64,000 bases of DNA from Streptomyces celluloflavus (GCA_000720995.1 JOEL01000060.1:1-64000); one strand, 5' to 3'. Shown: positions 51,499-60,379, counted from the stretch's first letter. Numbers and translations are program-made. Notes: generated by a model from the letters alone, not told the origin.

Positions 51499-52819
51499 CC
51501 ATCTCAAGCTGCCGGACGGATACGGCAGACCGCCGGAACAGGCCGGGCCCCAGGGCCTCGACCTCGCCCGCCGGCTCCGTGCGCTGACCGGCGTGGACGA
51601 AGACCTGCTCGCCTGGGTGTGGTACGAGCGCAGCAAGTACACGGCGCTGGGCGGCGTGGTGCTCGGCACCTCCGTCATCGCCGCCTTCTCGATGTGGAAC
51701 TTCGTTAACGAGGCGATCGGGGAGGCGTCCGTTCTCGCCCTGCTGCCCGCCGTGGTCTGGCTGCTGTTCGTGCTCAATCTGGACCGCTGGCTGATCGCTC
51801 CCCAGCCGAACGCCAAACGCCGGCCGGGCCCGCTGCTGATGCGCCTCGCGGTCGCCCTGCTGCTCGGCACCGTCATCGCCGAACCGCTGGTGCTGCGGAT
51901 CTTCCAGACCGCGGTGGAGGAACGCATCCAGGAGGACCGGCACGGCGACGTGGACCGGCTGCGCGGCAACCTCCTGCGCTGCAACCCGGATCCCTCGCAG
52001 CCGGACCACGGCACGCCGGCGGGGTGCGGGAGCTATCTGCTCTCGTTCGGTGCGACTCCCGGAGGGCAGTCCACCGAGCTGGACGCCCTCCGGAAGGACG
52101 CCGCCGCGCTCCAGAAGCGGGTGGACCAGGACTCCCACGCGCTCGAAGCCCTGGACACGGAGGTCCGGGAGGAGTGCCGGCAGCTGATCCGCAACGCATC
52201 CTCCGGACTGCTGCAGCGCACCTCGGAATGTCTGCGGCTGCGGGACAAGGCGGCCGAGTACCGCAGTACGCACCACACGGCCGAGAACGAGCGGCGGCTG
52301 GTGCAGATGAACGACCGGATCGGGCAGGACGGCAGCCGTCTCACGCGTTCCCGCGGCACCTTCCTGACCGCGCGGAACGCGGAGATCACACAGCGCGTCG
52401 CGCAGGAGCGGGCCAAGCAAAAGGGCATCGGCGTCCTGGAGCGCATGCAGGCCCTGGAAGCGCTCACCGCCGACCACACCGCCCTGTTCGTGGGCGTCTG
52501 GATGGTCCGGCTCCTCTTCGTGCTCATCGATGTGCTGCCCGTGCTGGTGAAATTCATGAGCCACGAGAACAGCTACGACCGCCTGCTGTCGGCGCGGAGC
52601 AACAGCGCCGTGAAGGTCCACAGCGCCGCCGTGCACGCGGTGGAGCGCGAATCCATGGCGGACCTGGAAATCAAGCAGGAGGTGACCGATCTGTACGTGC
52701 GGCGCCGTAAGGCCGAGAGCGTCGCCGCCCACCGCGAGCACGTGGCGGCGATGAATATCCGCGAAAGGCAGACGGTGGATTCGCTGGAGGAAGAACTACG
52801 CCGGCCTTCCACTGTCTGA
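51491..52819 (+). CDS. DUF4407-type membrane protein
   Basis: The 442-residue protein has membrane helices near the N-terminus (TALGGVVLGTSVIAAFSMW, ASVLALLPAVVWLLFVLNLDRWLIA, LMRLAVALLLGTVIAEPLVLRIF), a long coiled-coil extracytoplasmic or cytosolic region (about 150-325), and a last helix (ALFVGVWMVRLLFVLIDVLPVLVKFM) followed by a helical tail. This matches DUF4407 proteins, which commonly accompany defence and secretion-like gene groups. The start TTG 51491 overlaps the SPFH stop. It is probably the membrane anchor of the complex. Confidence 0.7.
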   Translation: MTDHLKLPDGYGRPPEQAGPQGLDLARRLRALTGVDEDLLAWVWYERSKYTALGGVVLGTSVIAAFSMWNFVNEAIGEASVLALLPAVVWLLFVLNLDRWLIAPQPNAKRRPGPLLMRLAVALLLGTVIAEPLVLRIFQTAVEERIQEDRHGDVDRLRGNLLRCNPDPSQPDHGTPAGCGSYLLSFGATPGGQSTELDALRKDAAALQKRVDQDSHALEALDTEVREECRQLIRNASSGLLQRTSECLRLRDKAAEYRSTHHTAENERRLVQMNDRIGQDGSRLTRSRGTFLTARNAEITQRVAQERAKQKGIGVLERMQALEALTADHTALFVGVWMVRLLFVLIDVLPVLVKFMSHENSYDRLLSARSNSAVKVHSAAVHAVERESMADLEIKQEVTDLYVRRRKAESVAAHREHVAAMNIRERQTVDSLEEELRRPSTV

Positions 52820-52944
52820 CCTCCGGTGGTTCCCCGGCTCCGGCGCCTTCGCGGTATGCGCTCCGCACCGTGCCGGGCCGGGGAACTCCGCAGGGCGGCA
52901 GGTGGGGAAATCAGTCTCCGCTCACCCGAAGGGAAGGAATCCGA

Positions 52945-53478
52945 GTGGCCGTTTCGCGGCGGGACGACGGAAGGAACCGTAGCGACGCCCTGGCCCGTCT
53001 GCTGCTGGCCGAGACCCGCGAGGAAATGGTCAAGGCCGACCAGAAGGCCGGCTTCATCCTGTCGTGCCTCGGTGTCGCGGTGACCGCCCTGGTGGGTGCG
53101 GTGAGCACCGGCGGGATAGCGCCCCTGCGCTACGGTCCGGTCGCGCAGTCGCTCTTCTGGACGGGCTGCGCGGCCCTGCCTCCGTCCCTGTACCTGCTGG
53201 GCCAGGTCATCGTGCCCCGGGTGGGCAGCGCCGAGCGGCACCGTGTGCACTACTTCGGCGACGTGGCCGCCACCGGCGATACGGCCGCCACCGTCTCGGC
53301 GCGGCTGATCGGTTCGCTCGTGCGGCGGACCGATCCGCTGGAGCGGGATGTCAGCCAGTTCGCCCTGCTGTCGAAAGTGGTCGCCGCCAAGTACCGCCGT
53401 ATCCGGCGCGGAATGGTGTGCAGTGCGTTCTTCTTCGTGTTCACGTCTCTCGGCGTGCTGGTGGGGTCAATCGGCTGA
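52945..53478 (+). CDS. PycTM-type (DUF5706-like) membrane protein, Pycsar effector-like
   Basis: The 177-residue protein contains REEMVKADQKAGFILSCLGVAVTALVGAV, a second helix LFWTGCAALPPSLYLLGQVIVP, RVHYFGDVAATGD, and a last helix with DVSQFALLSKVVAAKYRRIRRGMVCSAFFFVFTSLGVLVGSI. This is the pattern of the PycTM family, effectors of pyrimidine-cyclase (Pycsar) anti-phage systems that disrupt the membrane on sensing cCMP or cUMP. A cyclase-fold protein is encoded 4.8 kb upstream in the same direction. GTG 52945 has GGGAAGGAA just upstream; the gap to the previous gene is 125 bp. Confidence 0.75.
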   Translation: MAVSRRDDGRNRSDALARLLLAETREEMVKADQKAGFILSCLGVAVTALVGAVSTGGIAPLRYGPVAQSLFWTGCAALPPSLYLLGQVIVPRVGSAERHRVHYFGDVAATGDTAATVSARLIGSLVRRTDPLERDVSQFALLSKVVAAKYRRIRRGMVCSAFFFVFTSLGVLVGSIG

Positions 53479-53928
53479 CCGCCGGCGGAAGACGCCACGA
53501 ATGTTTCTACTCATGAAGTGCAAAGAGCGATGCGAAGAAAGCGTCTCACTCAGAAAATTGAAGTCATCGGAAATCCGTTACGAAGGGCGGTTCAGTTCTC
53601 TTATATCTCCGCGGCCCATCTCTTATATCTCCGTGGTCCATCGGGTATCTCCGCGGTCCACCGGGAAAAGATCCGGGACCGCCGGCGAACCCTCGCTCGT
53701 TCATGTGCGTCAGCTCTTCGGCGCGGATCTGTCACACGCCGTTTCGTCATGACGCCGTCTGGCCATCTGGCCGTCTCGTCGTCTCATTGTCCGGCCGACT
53801 CACCATCTCACTGGCTCAGTGTCCGGCCGTCTCACCGTCTCACTGTCCGGCCGTCTCGCCATCCCGTTCCCACGGCCAAGGCAAAGCTCAACTCGGCTCG
53901 CTGGAACAGCAGTTACCGACCGCCCCGC
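53479..53928. repeat. 450-bp gap with 22-bp tandem repeats and GTCTCAC repeats
   Basis: TCTTATATCTCCGCGGCCCA-type 22-bp units lie at 53599-53620 and 53621-53642, and a third degenerate unit at 53643-53662. From about 53760 to 53870 there are repeated CCGTCTCAC and TGTCCGGCCG units. The sequence is locally AT-richer. No gene is supported; it lies at the right border of the conflict block. Confidence 0.6.
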
Positions 53929-54465
53929 TCAAGCCGTGCAGTCCGTGTGCTCCCGGCGGCGGGCCGCCGGGATGGCCGGGGGGAGTGCGTCCGGGTGGAC
54001 ATCGGTGTGCAGTGCGGTCCCGGCGGGGACGGTGTGCAGCGACTCGGCGCCGGTGGCCAGGCGGCTGCGCGAGGTGGGTGAGGAGCCGTGCGCCTCGGCC
54101 CTGATGCGCTGTTTGATCGTGGGCGGCAGCTGTGTCGTGGCGGCCAACGGCAGGTCGTACGTGCCGAGTTCGTACCGCGGTGCGCAGATCCGGACCGGGG
54201 CGGTGCGGGTCGCCACTTCCGGTTCGCGGTCCGGTACGGGGGCGGCGGTGCACGGCTCAGGGCCGGTGGTGCGTGGTGTGTCGCCGGTGGTGTCCGGTGC
54301 GGGGAGCGCGGCGGGCGGCGCGGCGCTCGTGGCGGCCGGCGGCGCGGTGCGCGGGGCCGGTGCGTAGCGCGCGGCCTCTCTGCGGGCGGCCGATGCCGGG
54401 GCGGAGACGCCCAGTGAGGCCAGCAATCTGCCGAGTACGGCAAGGCATACCGCCCAGAACTTCAT
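53929..54465 (-). CDS. Secreted Ala/Pro-rich protein of unknown function
   Basis: The 178-residue product begins MKFWAVCLAVLGRLLASLGVSAPASA, a signal peptide with AxA cleavage near 26. A long Ala/Pro/Thr segment (about 30-85) is followed by a short domain with ICAPRYELGTYDLPLAATTQLPPTIKQRIRAE. Its end is poorly ordered. A GTG at 54483 is an alternative start. Upstream is a 30-bp tandem duplication that may form the operator. Family not recognised. Confidence 0.5.
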   Translation of the reverse strand: MKFWAVCLAVLGRLLASLGVSAPASAARREAARYAPAPRTAPPAATSAAPPAALPAPDTTGDTPRTTGPEPCTAAPVPDREPEVATRTAPVRICAPRYELGTYDLPLAATTQLPPTIKQRIRAEAHGSSPTSRSRLATGAESLHTVPAGTALHTDVHPDALPPAIPAARRREHTDCTA

Positions 54466-54494
54466 GACCTTGGTCGCAGCCACGGCCCCTCGCT

Positions 54495-54554
54495 TTCGGT
54501 AGAGATCTCGCCGGGAGATCCATGTTCGGTAGAGATCTCGCCGGGAGATCCATG
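54495..54554. repeat. Perfect 30-bp tandem duplication containing a GATCTC/GAGATC inverted repeat
   Basis: The unit beginning TTCGGTAGAGATCTCGCCGG occurs at 54495-54524 and 54525-54554. Each copy contains GATCTC-GCCGG-GAGATC. It lies 30 bp upstream of the secreted-protein start, so it may be a doubled operator. The remaining stretch 54555-54984 has no confident gene, only a GC-rich region of Gly/Cys- or Ala/Val-encoding hexamers (54830-54960). Confidence 0.75.
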
Positions 54555-54984
54555 AGTGATCCGCACCCGGATCCACGGGTGATCTGGTGCGTTTTCTTAT
54601 GATGAGTACGCAATGCGAGGATGCGAGGAGCGACGCCCCCGGTTCGGCGTTCTTCGGATGAACACCACCCGTACGCAGTAGCCGGACCCTTCGGATCCGC
54701 CGCGGACCTGGCCGTATATCCCGGCCAACCGATCGGTCACCGCCGTTCCGGACACGTCGGGCGAGCTGCCACGGGATGCGCGGCGCGGAATCCCGGGTTA
54801 TGCCCGTCGGCGTGGCCGATACCGGTGCCGTGGTCGTAGCTGATGCCGGTGCTGCCGCTGGTGCCGTGGCCGCCGCCGTCGCAGCCACCGCCGCACTCGC
54901 AGTCACCGCCGCACTCGCAGCAACGGCCACGGCACCACCTCGCGCGCGCCCCGCCCGCCGCAGGCCCCGCCGAGGGCTCCCGCC

Positions 54985-55407
54985 TCAGGCCGGCGTCAGA
55001 TCGTCCGCGCCGGCCGCGGCGGCGGCCAGGATGCGGACGGCCTCGGGTTCGGGGGTGTCGGGGGGCAGGACCAGCAGGTCCCAGCGGCCGTTGCCCGGGG
55101 AGACCAGGCAGATGGTGTGCGGGCCCGGCCGTTCGGCGGTCCTGCGCAGCCGGACGACATGGCCGGCGACCAGCGTGTGGCCGGGCAGCGCGGACCACAT
55201 CGGGCCGTTCACCGTGGCGTGCGTGATCCGCGGCCAGTCGAACGGCAACGCGGCCAGCAGCTCCGGGAGTTCGGCGACCAGATCGGCGGAGTGCGGCCAC
55301 CAGGCTCCGTCGATGCGCCGCGGAATGCCGCGGGAGGGTGCGATGGCCAGACGGGCGACGGGCGGCGGGCCCGGGTGTTCGGGTACGGCCCCGAGAACGG
55401 CGGTCAT
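54985..55407 (-). CDS. DUF5994-family protein
   Basis: The 140-residue protein has ARLAIAPSRGIPRRIDGAWWPHSADLVAELPELLAAL, VNGPMWSALPGHTLVAGHVVRLRRT, PHTICLVSPGNGRWDLLVLPPDTPEPEAVRILAAAAAG, the DUF5994 pattern found across Streptomyces. Function is unknown. DGAWWPHSADL is the diagnostic motif. ATG 55407 begins MTAVLGAV; longer upstream reading is noise. It probably stands alone, with 140 bp to the next gene. Confidence 0.8.
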   Translation of the reverse strand: MTAVLGAVPEHPGPPPVARLAIAPSRGIPRRIDGAWWPHSADLVAELPELLAALPFDWPRITHATVNGPMWSALPGHTLVAGHVVRLRRTAERPGPHTICLVSPGNGRWDLLVLPPDTPEPEAVRILAAAAAGADDLTPA

Positions 55408-55547
55408 GATGACTCCGTAAGTTGATGGACGGCCCCGAAGGGCCGAAGGAGTACGCGGACTCGGCCCCCGCCGCGTTCCGGCCCCGCGGCGCCGGGACAC
55501 CGGGACACCGGCGCGCCGCGGCCCGTCCCAGGCCGTAGCGGCGTGCC

Positions 55548-56588
55548 CTAGGCGCGCTCCGTTTCGATACGACGGGTCTCGATACGGCGGGCGGCGACCC
55601 GGGCGGGGTCGGGCCACCGCACATCCCGTACCCAGCCGAGGCGTTCGAAGAGCCGGATGACGGCGGCGGACGGATCGAGCTGGCCGCGGTCCACACCGTG
55701 CCGGGCGCAGGTCGGGTCGGCGTGGTGCAGGTTGTGCCAGCTCTCGCCGAACGAGAGCAGGGCCAGCGGCCACAGATTGGTCGCCCGGTCGTGGCGCCGG
55801 GTGCGGAACGGCCGCTCGCCGATCACATGGCAGAGCGAGTTCACGCTCCAGGCGACGTGATGCAGCAGGGCTATCCGGAGGAAGCCCGCCCACAGCAGGG
55901 CGGTGAGGCCGGCGACCCAGGTGCCGCCGATGGCCCAGCCCAGCGCGAACGGCAGCGCGAGGGTGAGCACGCAGAGCGCCGGGAACGCCCGGCTCACCGC
56001 GCGGATACCGGGGTCGGCGAGCAGATCGGGGGCGAAGTGCTCGGGCGAGGTGGGGTCATTGCCGAAGAGCCAGCCGATATGCGAGTGGACCAGGCCGCGC
56101 AGCTGGCCGCGGAGGCTGGTGCCGTAGCGGTAGGGGGAGTGCGGATCGCCGGGGCGGTCGGTGAAGGCGTGGTGCCTGCGGTGGGTGGCGACCCAGTCGA
56201 TGACATCGCCCTGGAAGCTCAGCGATCCGGCGACGGCGAGCGCGATCCGCAGCGCGGGGACGGCGGTGTAGCTGCCGTGGGTGAGGCCGCGGTGGAAGCC
56301 GACGGTGACGCCCAGGCCCGTGACGACGTAGAAGACGGCGGCGAGCACGAGGTCGGTGGGGCCGACGACGCTGCCCCACAGCAGCGGGACGGCGAGCCCG
56401 AGTCCGACGAACGGGGCGATGACGATGAGGGCGGTCACCGTCACATACATCCGCCGGCCGCCGCTCGCCGGGGCCTCGCCGCCGGCGGGGAACGGCGACG
56501 TCCCGTCGTACTCCGCGGCGGCGGTACGGCGGGCCTTCGTGTCCGGGGAGTCCCGCACCGGACGGCCGGCCTTGTCCTCGCTGGTCAC
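55548..56588 (-). CDS. Acyl-CoA/fatty-acid desaturase
   Basis: The 346-residue integral membrane enzyme has the three His boxes HRGLTH, HRRHH and HNLHH, which bind the di-iron centre that introduces a double bond (commonly delta-9) into an acyl chain. At least four membrane helices surround them (TVTALIVIAPFVGLGLAVPLLW, LVLAAVFYVVTGLGVTVG, FPALCVLTLALPFALGWAIGG, ALLWAGFLRIALLHHV). GTG 56588 is chosen with a weak ribosome site; the first 50 residues are disordered. It may regulate membrane fluidity. Confidence 0.9.
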   Translation of the reverse strand: MTSEDKAGRPVRDSPDTKARRTAAAEYDGTSPFPAGGEAPASGGRRMYVTVTALIVIAPFVGLGLAVPLLWGSVVGPTDLVLAAVFYVVTGLGVTVGFHRGLTHGSYTAVPALRIALAVAGSLSFQGDVIDWVATHRRHHAFTDRPGDPHSPYRYGTSLRGQLRGLVHSHIGWLFGNDPTSPEHFAPDLLADPGIRAVSRAFPALCVLTLALPFALGWAIGGTWVAGLTALLWAGFLRIALLHHVAWSVNSLCHVIGERPFRTRRHDRATNLWPLALLSFGESWHNLHHADPTCARHGVDRGQLDPSAAVIRLFERLGWVRDVRWPDPARVAARRIETRRIETERA

Positions 56589-56635
56589 TGGTCTGCTCTG
56601 CTCACTCGCCTTTACCGTGCACCGGCCGGTGCCGC

Positions 56636-56902
56636 TCACCGGCCGTCGTCGCCCGCCTCGGGGACGTCCGCTCCGGAGCCGCCCGGCTGGGGGGCACGCG
56701 GCGGTGGCCCGCCCGCGTGCGCGCCGGGATGTGCGCCGCCGCCGTGCGGCCACTTGCGCATCCGCACCCGGAACGACGGGAGCAGGGACGCGTACTTGTG
56801 CGTGGCGAGCCGGCCGGCCTGCTGGGCGTTGACCCGGGCGATGAAGAGCGCGCCGAGCACCACCAGTCCCAGCAGTATGACCACGGTCAACAGGATCTGC
56901 AT
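56636..56902 (-). CDS. Small membrane protein, 88 residues
   Basis: The product begins MQILLTVVILLGLVVLGALFIARV, one membrane helix with a cytosolic basic region (RLATHKYASLLPSFRVRMRKW) and a Gly/Pro/His-rich tail. ATG 56902 is close to the start of the hydrophobic helix. It is 47 bp upstream of the desaturase start on the same strand and may be co-transcribed with it. No family was recognised. Confidence 0.6.
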   Translation of the reverse strand: MQILLTVVILLGLVVLGALFIARVNAQQAGRLATHKYASLLPSFRVRMRKWPHGGGAHPGAHAGGPPPRAPQPGGSGADVPEAGDDGR

Positions 56903-57186
56903 GACGGTCCACCCACCTCACCGGGGCGACGTCTCCACTCACTGGGGCGACATCTCCACGGTACTCGCAACCGGCCCGAATTTCCGTCGCTACAGGGGCA
57001 ATGCCGTACGAAACGGTCGGATCGGAGGCGACGCCCCCGGCGCATCCGCGAGGTTGTAGATTTTACTTCCGCATGACCCACGCATTGCCCAGGCGAGTCG
57101 CGCCCGCCCTTGGCCTCTGGTCAGGTCCGGTGGCCGCGGCCGGCCGCTCGGGCGGTGCACGAAGCGGAAACGACAAGGAGATCCAG

Positions 57187-57642
57187 ATGGCTCTGTGGGA
57201 CCGGATCAAGGATTCCGCCCAGACGATGCAGACCCAGCTCGTCGCCAAGAAGAACGACCTCAAGAGCGGCGCCTTCCGGGACGCGAGCATGGCGATGTGC
57301 GCCCTGGTGGCCGCTGCGGACGGCTCCATCGACCCGACCGAGCGCCGGCGGGTCGCGCAGCTCATCGCCACCAACGAGGTGCTCCAGAACTTCCCCGCGG
57401 ACGATCTCCAGCGCCGTTTCGACGCCTACCTGGACAAGCTGACCGCCGACTTCGACTTCGGCAAGGTCAGCGTGATGCAGGAGATCGGCAAGGTGAAGAA
57501 GAAGCCGGTCGAGGCGCGGGCCGTGATTCAGATCGGCATCGTCATCGGCGGCGCCGACGGCGACTTCGACAAGACGGAGCAGGCCGTGGTGCGCGAGGTC
57601 TGCTTCGCGCTGGACATCTCCCCGGCCGAGTTCGACCTCTGA
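57187..57642 (+). CDS. terB: TerB-family tellurite-resistance protein
   Basis: The 151-residue protein is all-helical with MALWDRIKDSAQTMQTQLVAKKNDLKSGAFRDASMAMCALVAAADGSIDPTERRRVAQLI and IGGADGDFDKTEQAVVREVCFALDISPAEF. Two DGxID/DGDFDxxE acidic motifs mark the TerB metal-binding sites. It functions with TerD-type proteins in tellurite and other stress response. AAGGAG is 7 bases before ATG 57187. A long hairpin separates it from the convergent TerD gene. Confidence 0.92.
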   Translation: MALWDRIKDSAQTMQTQLVAKKNDLKSGAFRDASMAMCALVAAADGSIDPTERRRVAQLIATNEVLQNFPADDLQRRFDAYLDKLTADFDFGKVSVMQEIGKVKKKPVEARAVIQIGIVIGGADGDFDKTEQAVVREVCFALDISPAEFDL

Positions 57643-57664
57643 TCCGGTTCCGGGCCGAAAAACC

Positions 57665-57698
57665 GGAGAGGGGGGTGGCCGCCGCCACCCCCCTCTCC
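57665..57698. terminator. Bidirectional terminator between terB and terD
   Basis: GGAGAGGGGGGTGGC at 57665-57679 pairs exactly with GCCACCCCCCTCTCC at 57684-57698. It serves both convergent genes. Confidence 0.85.
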
Positions 57699-57734
57699 AC
57701 TGCCGCGGCTCGCGCCGCGGCGCCCGACTCACCG

Positions 57735-58310
57735 TCAGACGTTGACCCCGAAGTCGGCCGCGATGCCCGCCAGGCCGGACGCGTAGCCCTGGCCCACCGC
57801 GCGGAACTTCCACTCCGCACCGTTCCGGTAGAGCTCGCCGAAGACCATCGCGGTCTCGGTCGAGGCGTCCTCGCTCAGGTCGTAGCGGGCCAGCTCCGCG
57901 CCGCCCGTCTGGTTGACCACGCGGATGTACGCGTTGCGGACCTGGCCGAAGCTCTGCCCGCGGGTCTGCGCCTCGTGGATGGAGACCGGGAAGACGATCT
58001 TCGCGATCTCGGCGGGCACGCTCGACAGCGTGATGTTGATGGCCTCGTCGTCCCCCTCGCCCTCACCGGTCAGGTTGTCACCGGTGTGCTGCACCGAGCC
58101 GTCGGGGCTGGTGAGGTTGTTGTAGAAGACGAAGTGCTGATCCGAGGCGACCTTGCCGGCCTCGGTGCACAGCAGGGCACTGGCGTCCAGGTCGTAGTCC
58201 GCACCCGTTGTCGTACGCACATCCCAGCCGAGGGCGACCGTGACCGCGTTCAGTCCGGGCGCTTCCTTCGACAGAGAGACGTTGCCGCCCTTGGCCAGCG
58301 AGACTCCCAT
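57735..58310 (-). CDS. terD: TerD-family calcium-binding stress protein
   Basis: The 191-residue protein is a plain TerD domain: [67 protein letters not shown], ending [19 protein letters not shown]. The acidic loops bind calcium. It is a near-relative of the N-terminal half of the fusion protein at 4528. GGAGG precedes ATG 58310 at 6 bases. A TCTACA-N4-TGTAGA palindrome 73 bp upstream matches the one at 60309 and may place it under BlaI-type control. Confidence 0.93.
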   Translation of the reverse strand: MGVSLAKGGNVSLSKEAPGLNAVTVALGWDVRTTTGADYDLDASALLCTEAGKVASDQHFVFYNNLTSPDGSVQHTGDNLTGEGEGDDEAINITLSSVPAEIAKIVFPVSIHEAQTRGQSFGQVRNAYIRVVNQTGGAELARYDLSEDASTETAMVFGELYRNGAEWKFRAVGQGYASGLAGIAADFGVNV

Positions 58311-58382
58311 GGCTTCCCTCCAGGTGTTGCCTGCGTTCCGGCGATGTCGCCCACCGGTATGTCCTCGTGCGATTGCTGGAAA

Positions 58383-58398
58383 TCTACAGGACTGTAGA
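58383..58398. promoter_or_regulatory. BlaI/MecI-like operator (TCTACA-N4-TGTAGA) upstream of terD and blaI-like gene
   Basis: TCTACA-GGAC-TGTAGA is a perfect 6+6 inverted repeat lying in the divergent region between terD (58310) and the BlaI-like gene (58623). The same palindrome with the same 4-bp centre occurs at 60309. TACA/TGTA half-sites are typical of BlaI/MecI/CopY regulators. The rest of the 312-bp gap (58311-58622) shows no gene. Confidence 0.6.
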
Positions 58399-58622
58399 AG
58401 TTGGCGCGGGGAACCGGCCGGGCCGTGCGACATCGGCCGGCAGCGGTGGCGCACGCCCGCGCCCGCCCCGGACCCGCACCGGCATACGTGACGACGGCCG
58501 CGTGCGGACCGGCCGGCAGCGGACCGGGAGCGCCGTACGGCCCGCGCCCCGGCACCCCCGGACCGTAAAATGTTCGGGTGCCCCGGACCCACGGGGCACC
58601 CGGCGTGACGGGAGGCGACGGT

Positions 58623-59180
58623 ATGGGCGGGCACCCCTTCGGTGAGGCCCCCGGCGATTCCGCCGGCAGATCCGCCGGCGAACCCAGCGGCACATCCTTC
58701 GGCGAGCCGACCGGCGACTGCCCGGACGATTCCGCCGACGCCGCGGGCCGCGAGCGCGCCCGCCGGCGCGGACAGGGCGAGCTGGAGGCCCAGGTGCTGG
58801 CCGCGCTGCACCACGCGCCCGGTCCGGCCACCGCCGCCTGGGTCCAGGAACGGCTCGGCGGCGACCTCGCCTACACCACCGTGATGACGATCCTCTCCCG
58901 GCTGCACGCCAAACAGGCCGTCACCCGCGAACGGGCCGGCCGCGCCTACGCCTGGACCCCGGCCGCCGACGAGGCCGGGCTGGCCGCACTGCGGATGCGC
59001 CGCGTCCTGGACGGCGAACCGGACCGCGACGCCGTCCTGACCAGCTTCGTCTCCACCCTCTCCGCACACGACGAACAGCTGCTGCGCAGCCTCCTCGCCG
59101 CCGCCGGCCCGGCCCGCCGCTCCCCGGGCCACCACCCCGCCACCGGTCACCGCCCCTCGGACGAAGCGTGCGGAGGCTGA
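58623..59180 (+). CDS. BlaI/MecI/CopY-family transcriptional repressor
   Basis: The 185-residue protein has a Gly/Asp/Ser/Pro-rich N-terminal extension (about 1-45), then a winged helix domain ([64 protein letters not shown]) and a dimerisation part ([22 protein letters not shown]). Members bind TACA/TGTA operators and are inactivated by an M56 membrane protease, whose gene starts 3 bp after its stop. ATG 58623 has GGAGG 7 bases upstream. Predicted operators lie at 58383 and 60309. Confidence 0.9.
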   Translation: MGGHPFGEAPGDSAGRSAGEPSGTSFGEPTGDCPDDSADAAGRERARRRGQGELEAQVLAALHHAPGPATAAWVQERLGGDLAYTTVMTILSRLHAKQAVTRERAGRAYAWTPAADEAGLAALRMRRVLDGEPDRDAVLTSFVSTLSAHDEQLLRSLLAAAGPARRSPGHHPATGHRPSDEACGG

Positions 59181-59183
59181 GCG

Positions 59184-60149
59184 GTGGGCGTCTTCGTGTT
59201 CCTGCCGCTCGTCCTGCCGCTCACCGCGCTGCCGATCGCCAAGCTCGCGGCACAGCACCTCCACCCGCGCGCCACCACCCGCCTGCTGACGCTGCTCTCC
59301 GCCGTCCTCGGCCTGTGCAGCACGCTCTGCCTGGCGCTGCTGGTGGTGGTCGGTACGGCCCAGCTGCCCGGCAATCCGCTGCCCGACGGCTGGTCGGACC
59401 CGGAGGTACGGGCCGCGGTTCCGTACGCCGAGATCGCCGGTACCGCCGCGATCGCCGCACTGGCCGCCGCGCTGGCCGCCGGCGGGACCGCGGTGCGCCG
59501 GCACGGCCGGGTGCTGGCCCGTACGCACCGCGCGCTGGACGGCCTGCCGCCCGGTGCGGACCCCGCGGTACTGCCGGACGACGATCCGTACGCGTACGCG
59601 GTGCCCGGCACCCCCGGCCGGCCCGGCAAACCCGCCCGGCCCGGCCGGATCGCGGTCTCGCGCGGCATGCTGCGCAGCCTGGACGACGCGGAGCGGCAGG
59701 CCCTCTTCGCCCACGAGCGGGCCCATCTGAATCACCGTCACCACCGCTACCGGCTCACCGTACGGCTGGCCGGCTGCGTGAACCCGCTGCTGCTGCCGCT
59801 GCGTTCGGCGGTCGCGTTCAGCACCGAGCGCTGGGCGGACGAGGAGGCCGCCCATGTCGTCGGCGACCGGCTGCTGACCGCCCGCGCGGTGGGCAAGGCG
59901 GCGCTGATCACGCGCTCCGCACGGCTGCCGGAACTGGCGCACTTCGCGGCGCCCGAGCCGGGCCCCGTACCGCGCCGGGTCGCGGCGCTGCTGGCGCCCG
60001 TACCCCCGGCCCGCGGCTGGCCGCCGGCGCTGACCCCGGTGGGCCTCGCCGCCCTGATCGCCGCCGCGGGCACGGCCGCCTCCGCCCTCTCCTCGCTGAA
60101 CGCGGCGGTGGCGCTCTTCCTCGTGCTGAAGGCCGCGACGCCGCTGTGA
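59184..60149 (+). CDS. M56-family membrane metalloprotease (BlaR1-like)
   Basis: The 321-residue protein has four predicted membrane helices (about 2-18, 35-58, 82-100, 290-318) and a cytosolic zinc protease domain with HERAH at 177-181 and a downstream Glu in [11 protein letters not shown]. It lacks the large beta-lactam-binding sensor of true BlaR1. With the BlaI-like gene 3 bp upstream it forms a signal pair: protease activation removes the repressor. The signal is unknown. GTG 59184 is chosen as the start. Confidence 0.88.
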   Translation: MGVFVFLPLVLPLTALPIAKLAAQHLHPRATTRLLTLLSAVLGLCSTLCLALLVVVGTAQLPGNPLPDGWSDPEVRAAVPYAEIAGTAAIAALAAALAAGGTAVRRHGRVLARTHRALDGLPPGADPAVLPDDDPYAYAVPGTPGRPGKPARPGRIAVSRGMLRSLDDAERQALFAHERAHLNHRHHRYRLTVRLAGCVNPLLLPLRSAVAFSTERWADEEAAHVVGDRLLTARAVGKAALITRSARLPELAHFAAPEPGPVPRRVAALLAPVPPARGWPPALTPVGLAALIAAAGTAASALSSLNAAVALFLVLKAATPL

Positions 60150-60308
60150 GAGCGGTGGCACCACGGTGCGGGCGGTGGCGCCGCCATACGGGCGATGGCG
60201 CTCCCCCGCCCGTGATCTACACCCCGGTGCGATCATTCGTCCCCGTGAACCGCCGACCCCCCGTACTCTGTGACCCTTCACCACTGTGATCCGTCGCACA
60301 CGGACCAA

Positions 60309-60328
60309 CTTCTACAGCGTTGTAGAAG
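60309..60328. promoter_or_regulatory. BlaI/MecI-like operator (CTTCTACA-GCGT-TGTAGAAG) upstream of 60380 gene
   Basis: This is a perfect 8+8 inverted repeat with a 4-bp centre, containing the same TCTACA/TGTAGA half-sites as 58383-58398. It lies 52 bp upstream of the start at 60380. Confidence 0.65.
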
Positions 60329-60379
60329 CTCCCGGTACAGTTGCGCGCACATGCGCAACCTGCGCGGCCGGAGGGGGAG

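Noticed and set aside
51470-52741. 423-codon minus-strand open frame opposite the DUF4407-type gene
   Set aside because: The plus-strand product has membrane helices, coiled coil and overlap with its neighbours; the antisense frame has none.
54830-54960. Gly/Cys-rich minus-strand frame (CECGGDCECGGGCDGGG) as a metallothionein-like peptide
   Set aside because: It derives from GCAGTCACCGCC-type hexamer repeats and lacks a suitable start and ribosome site.
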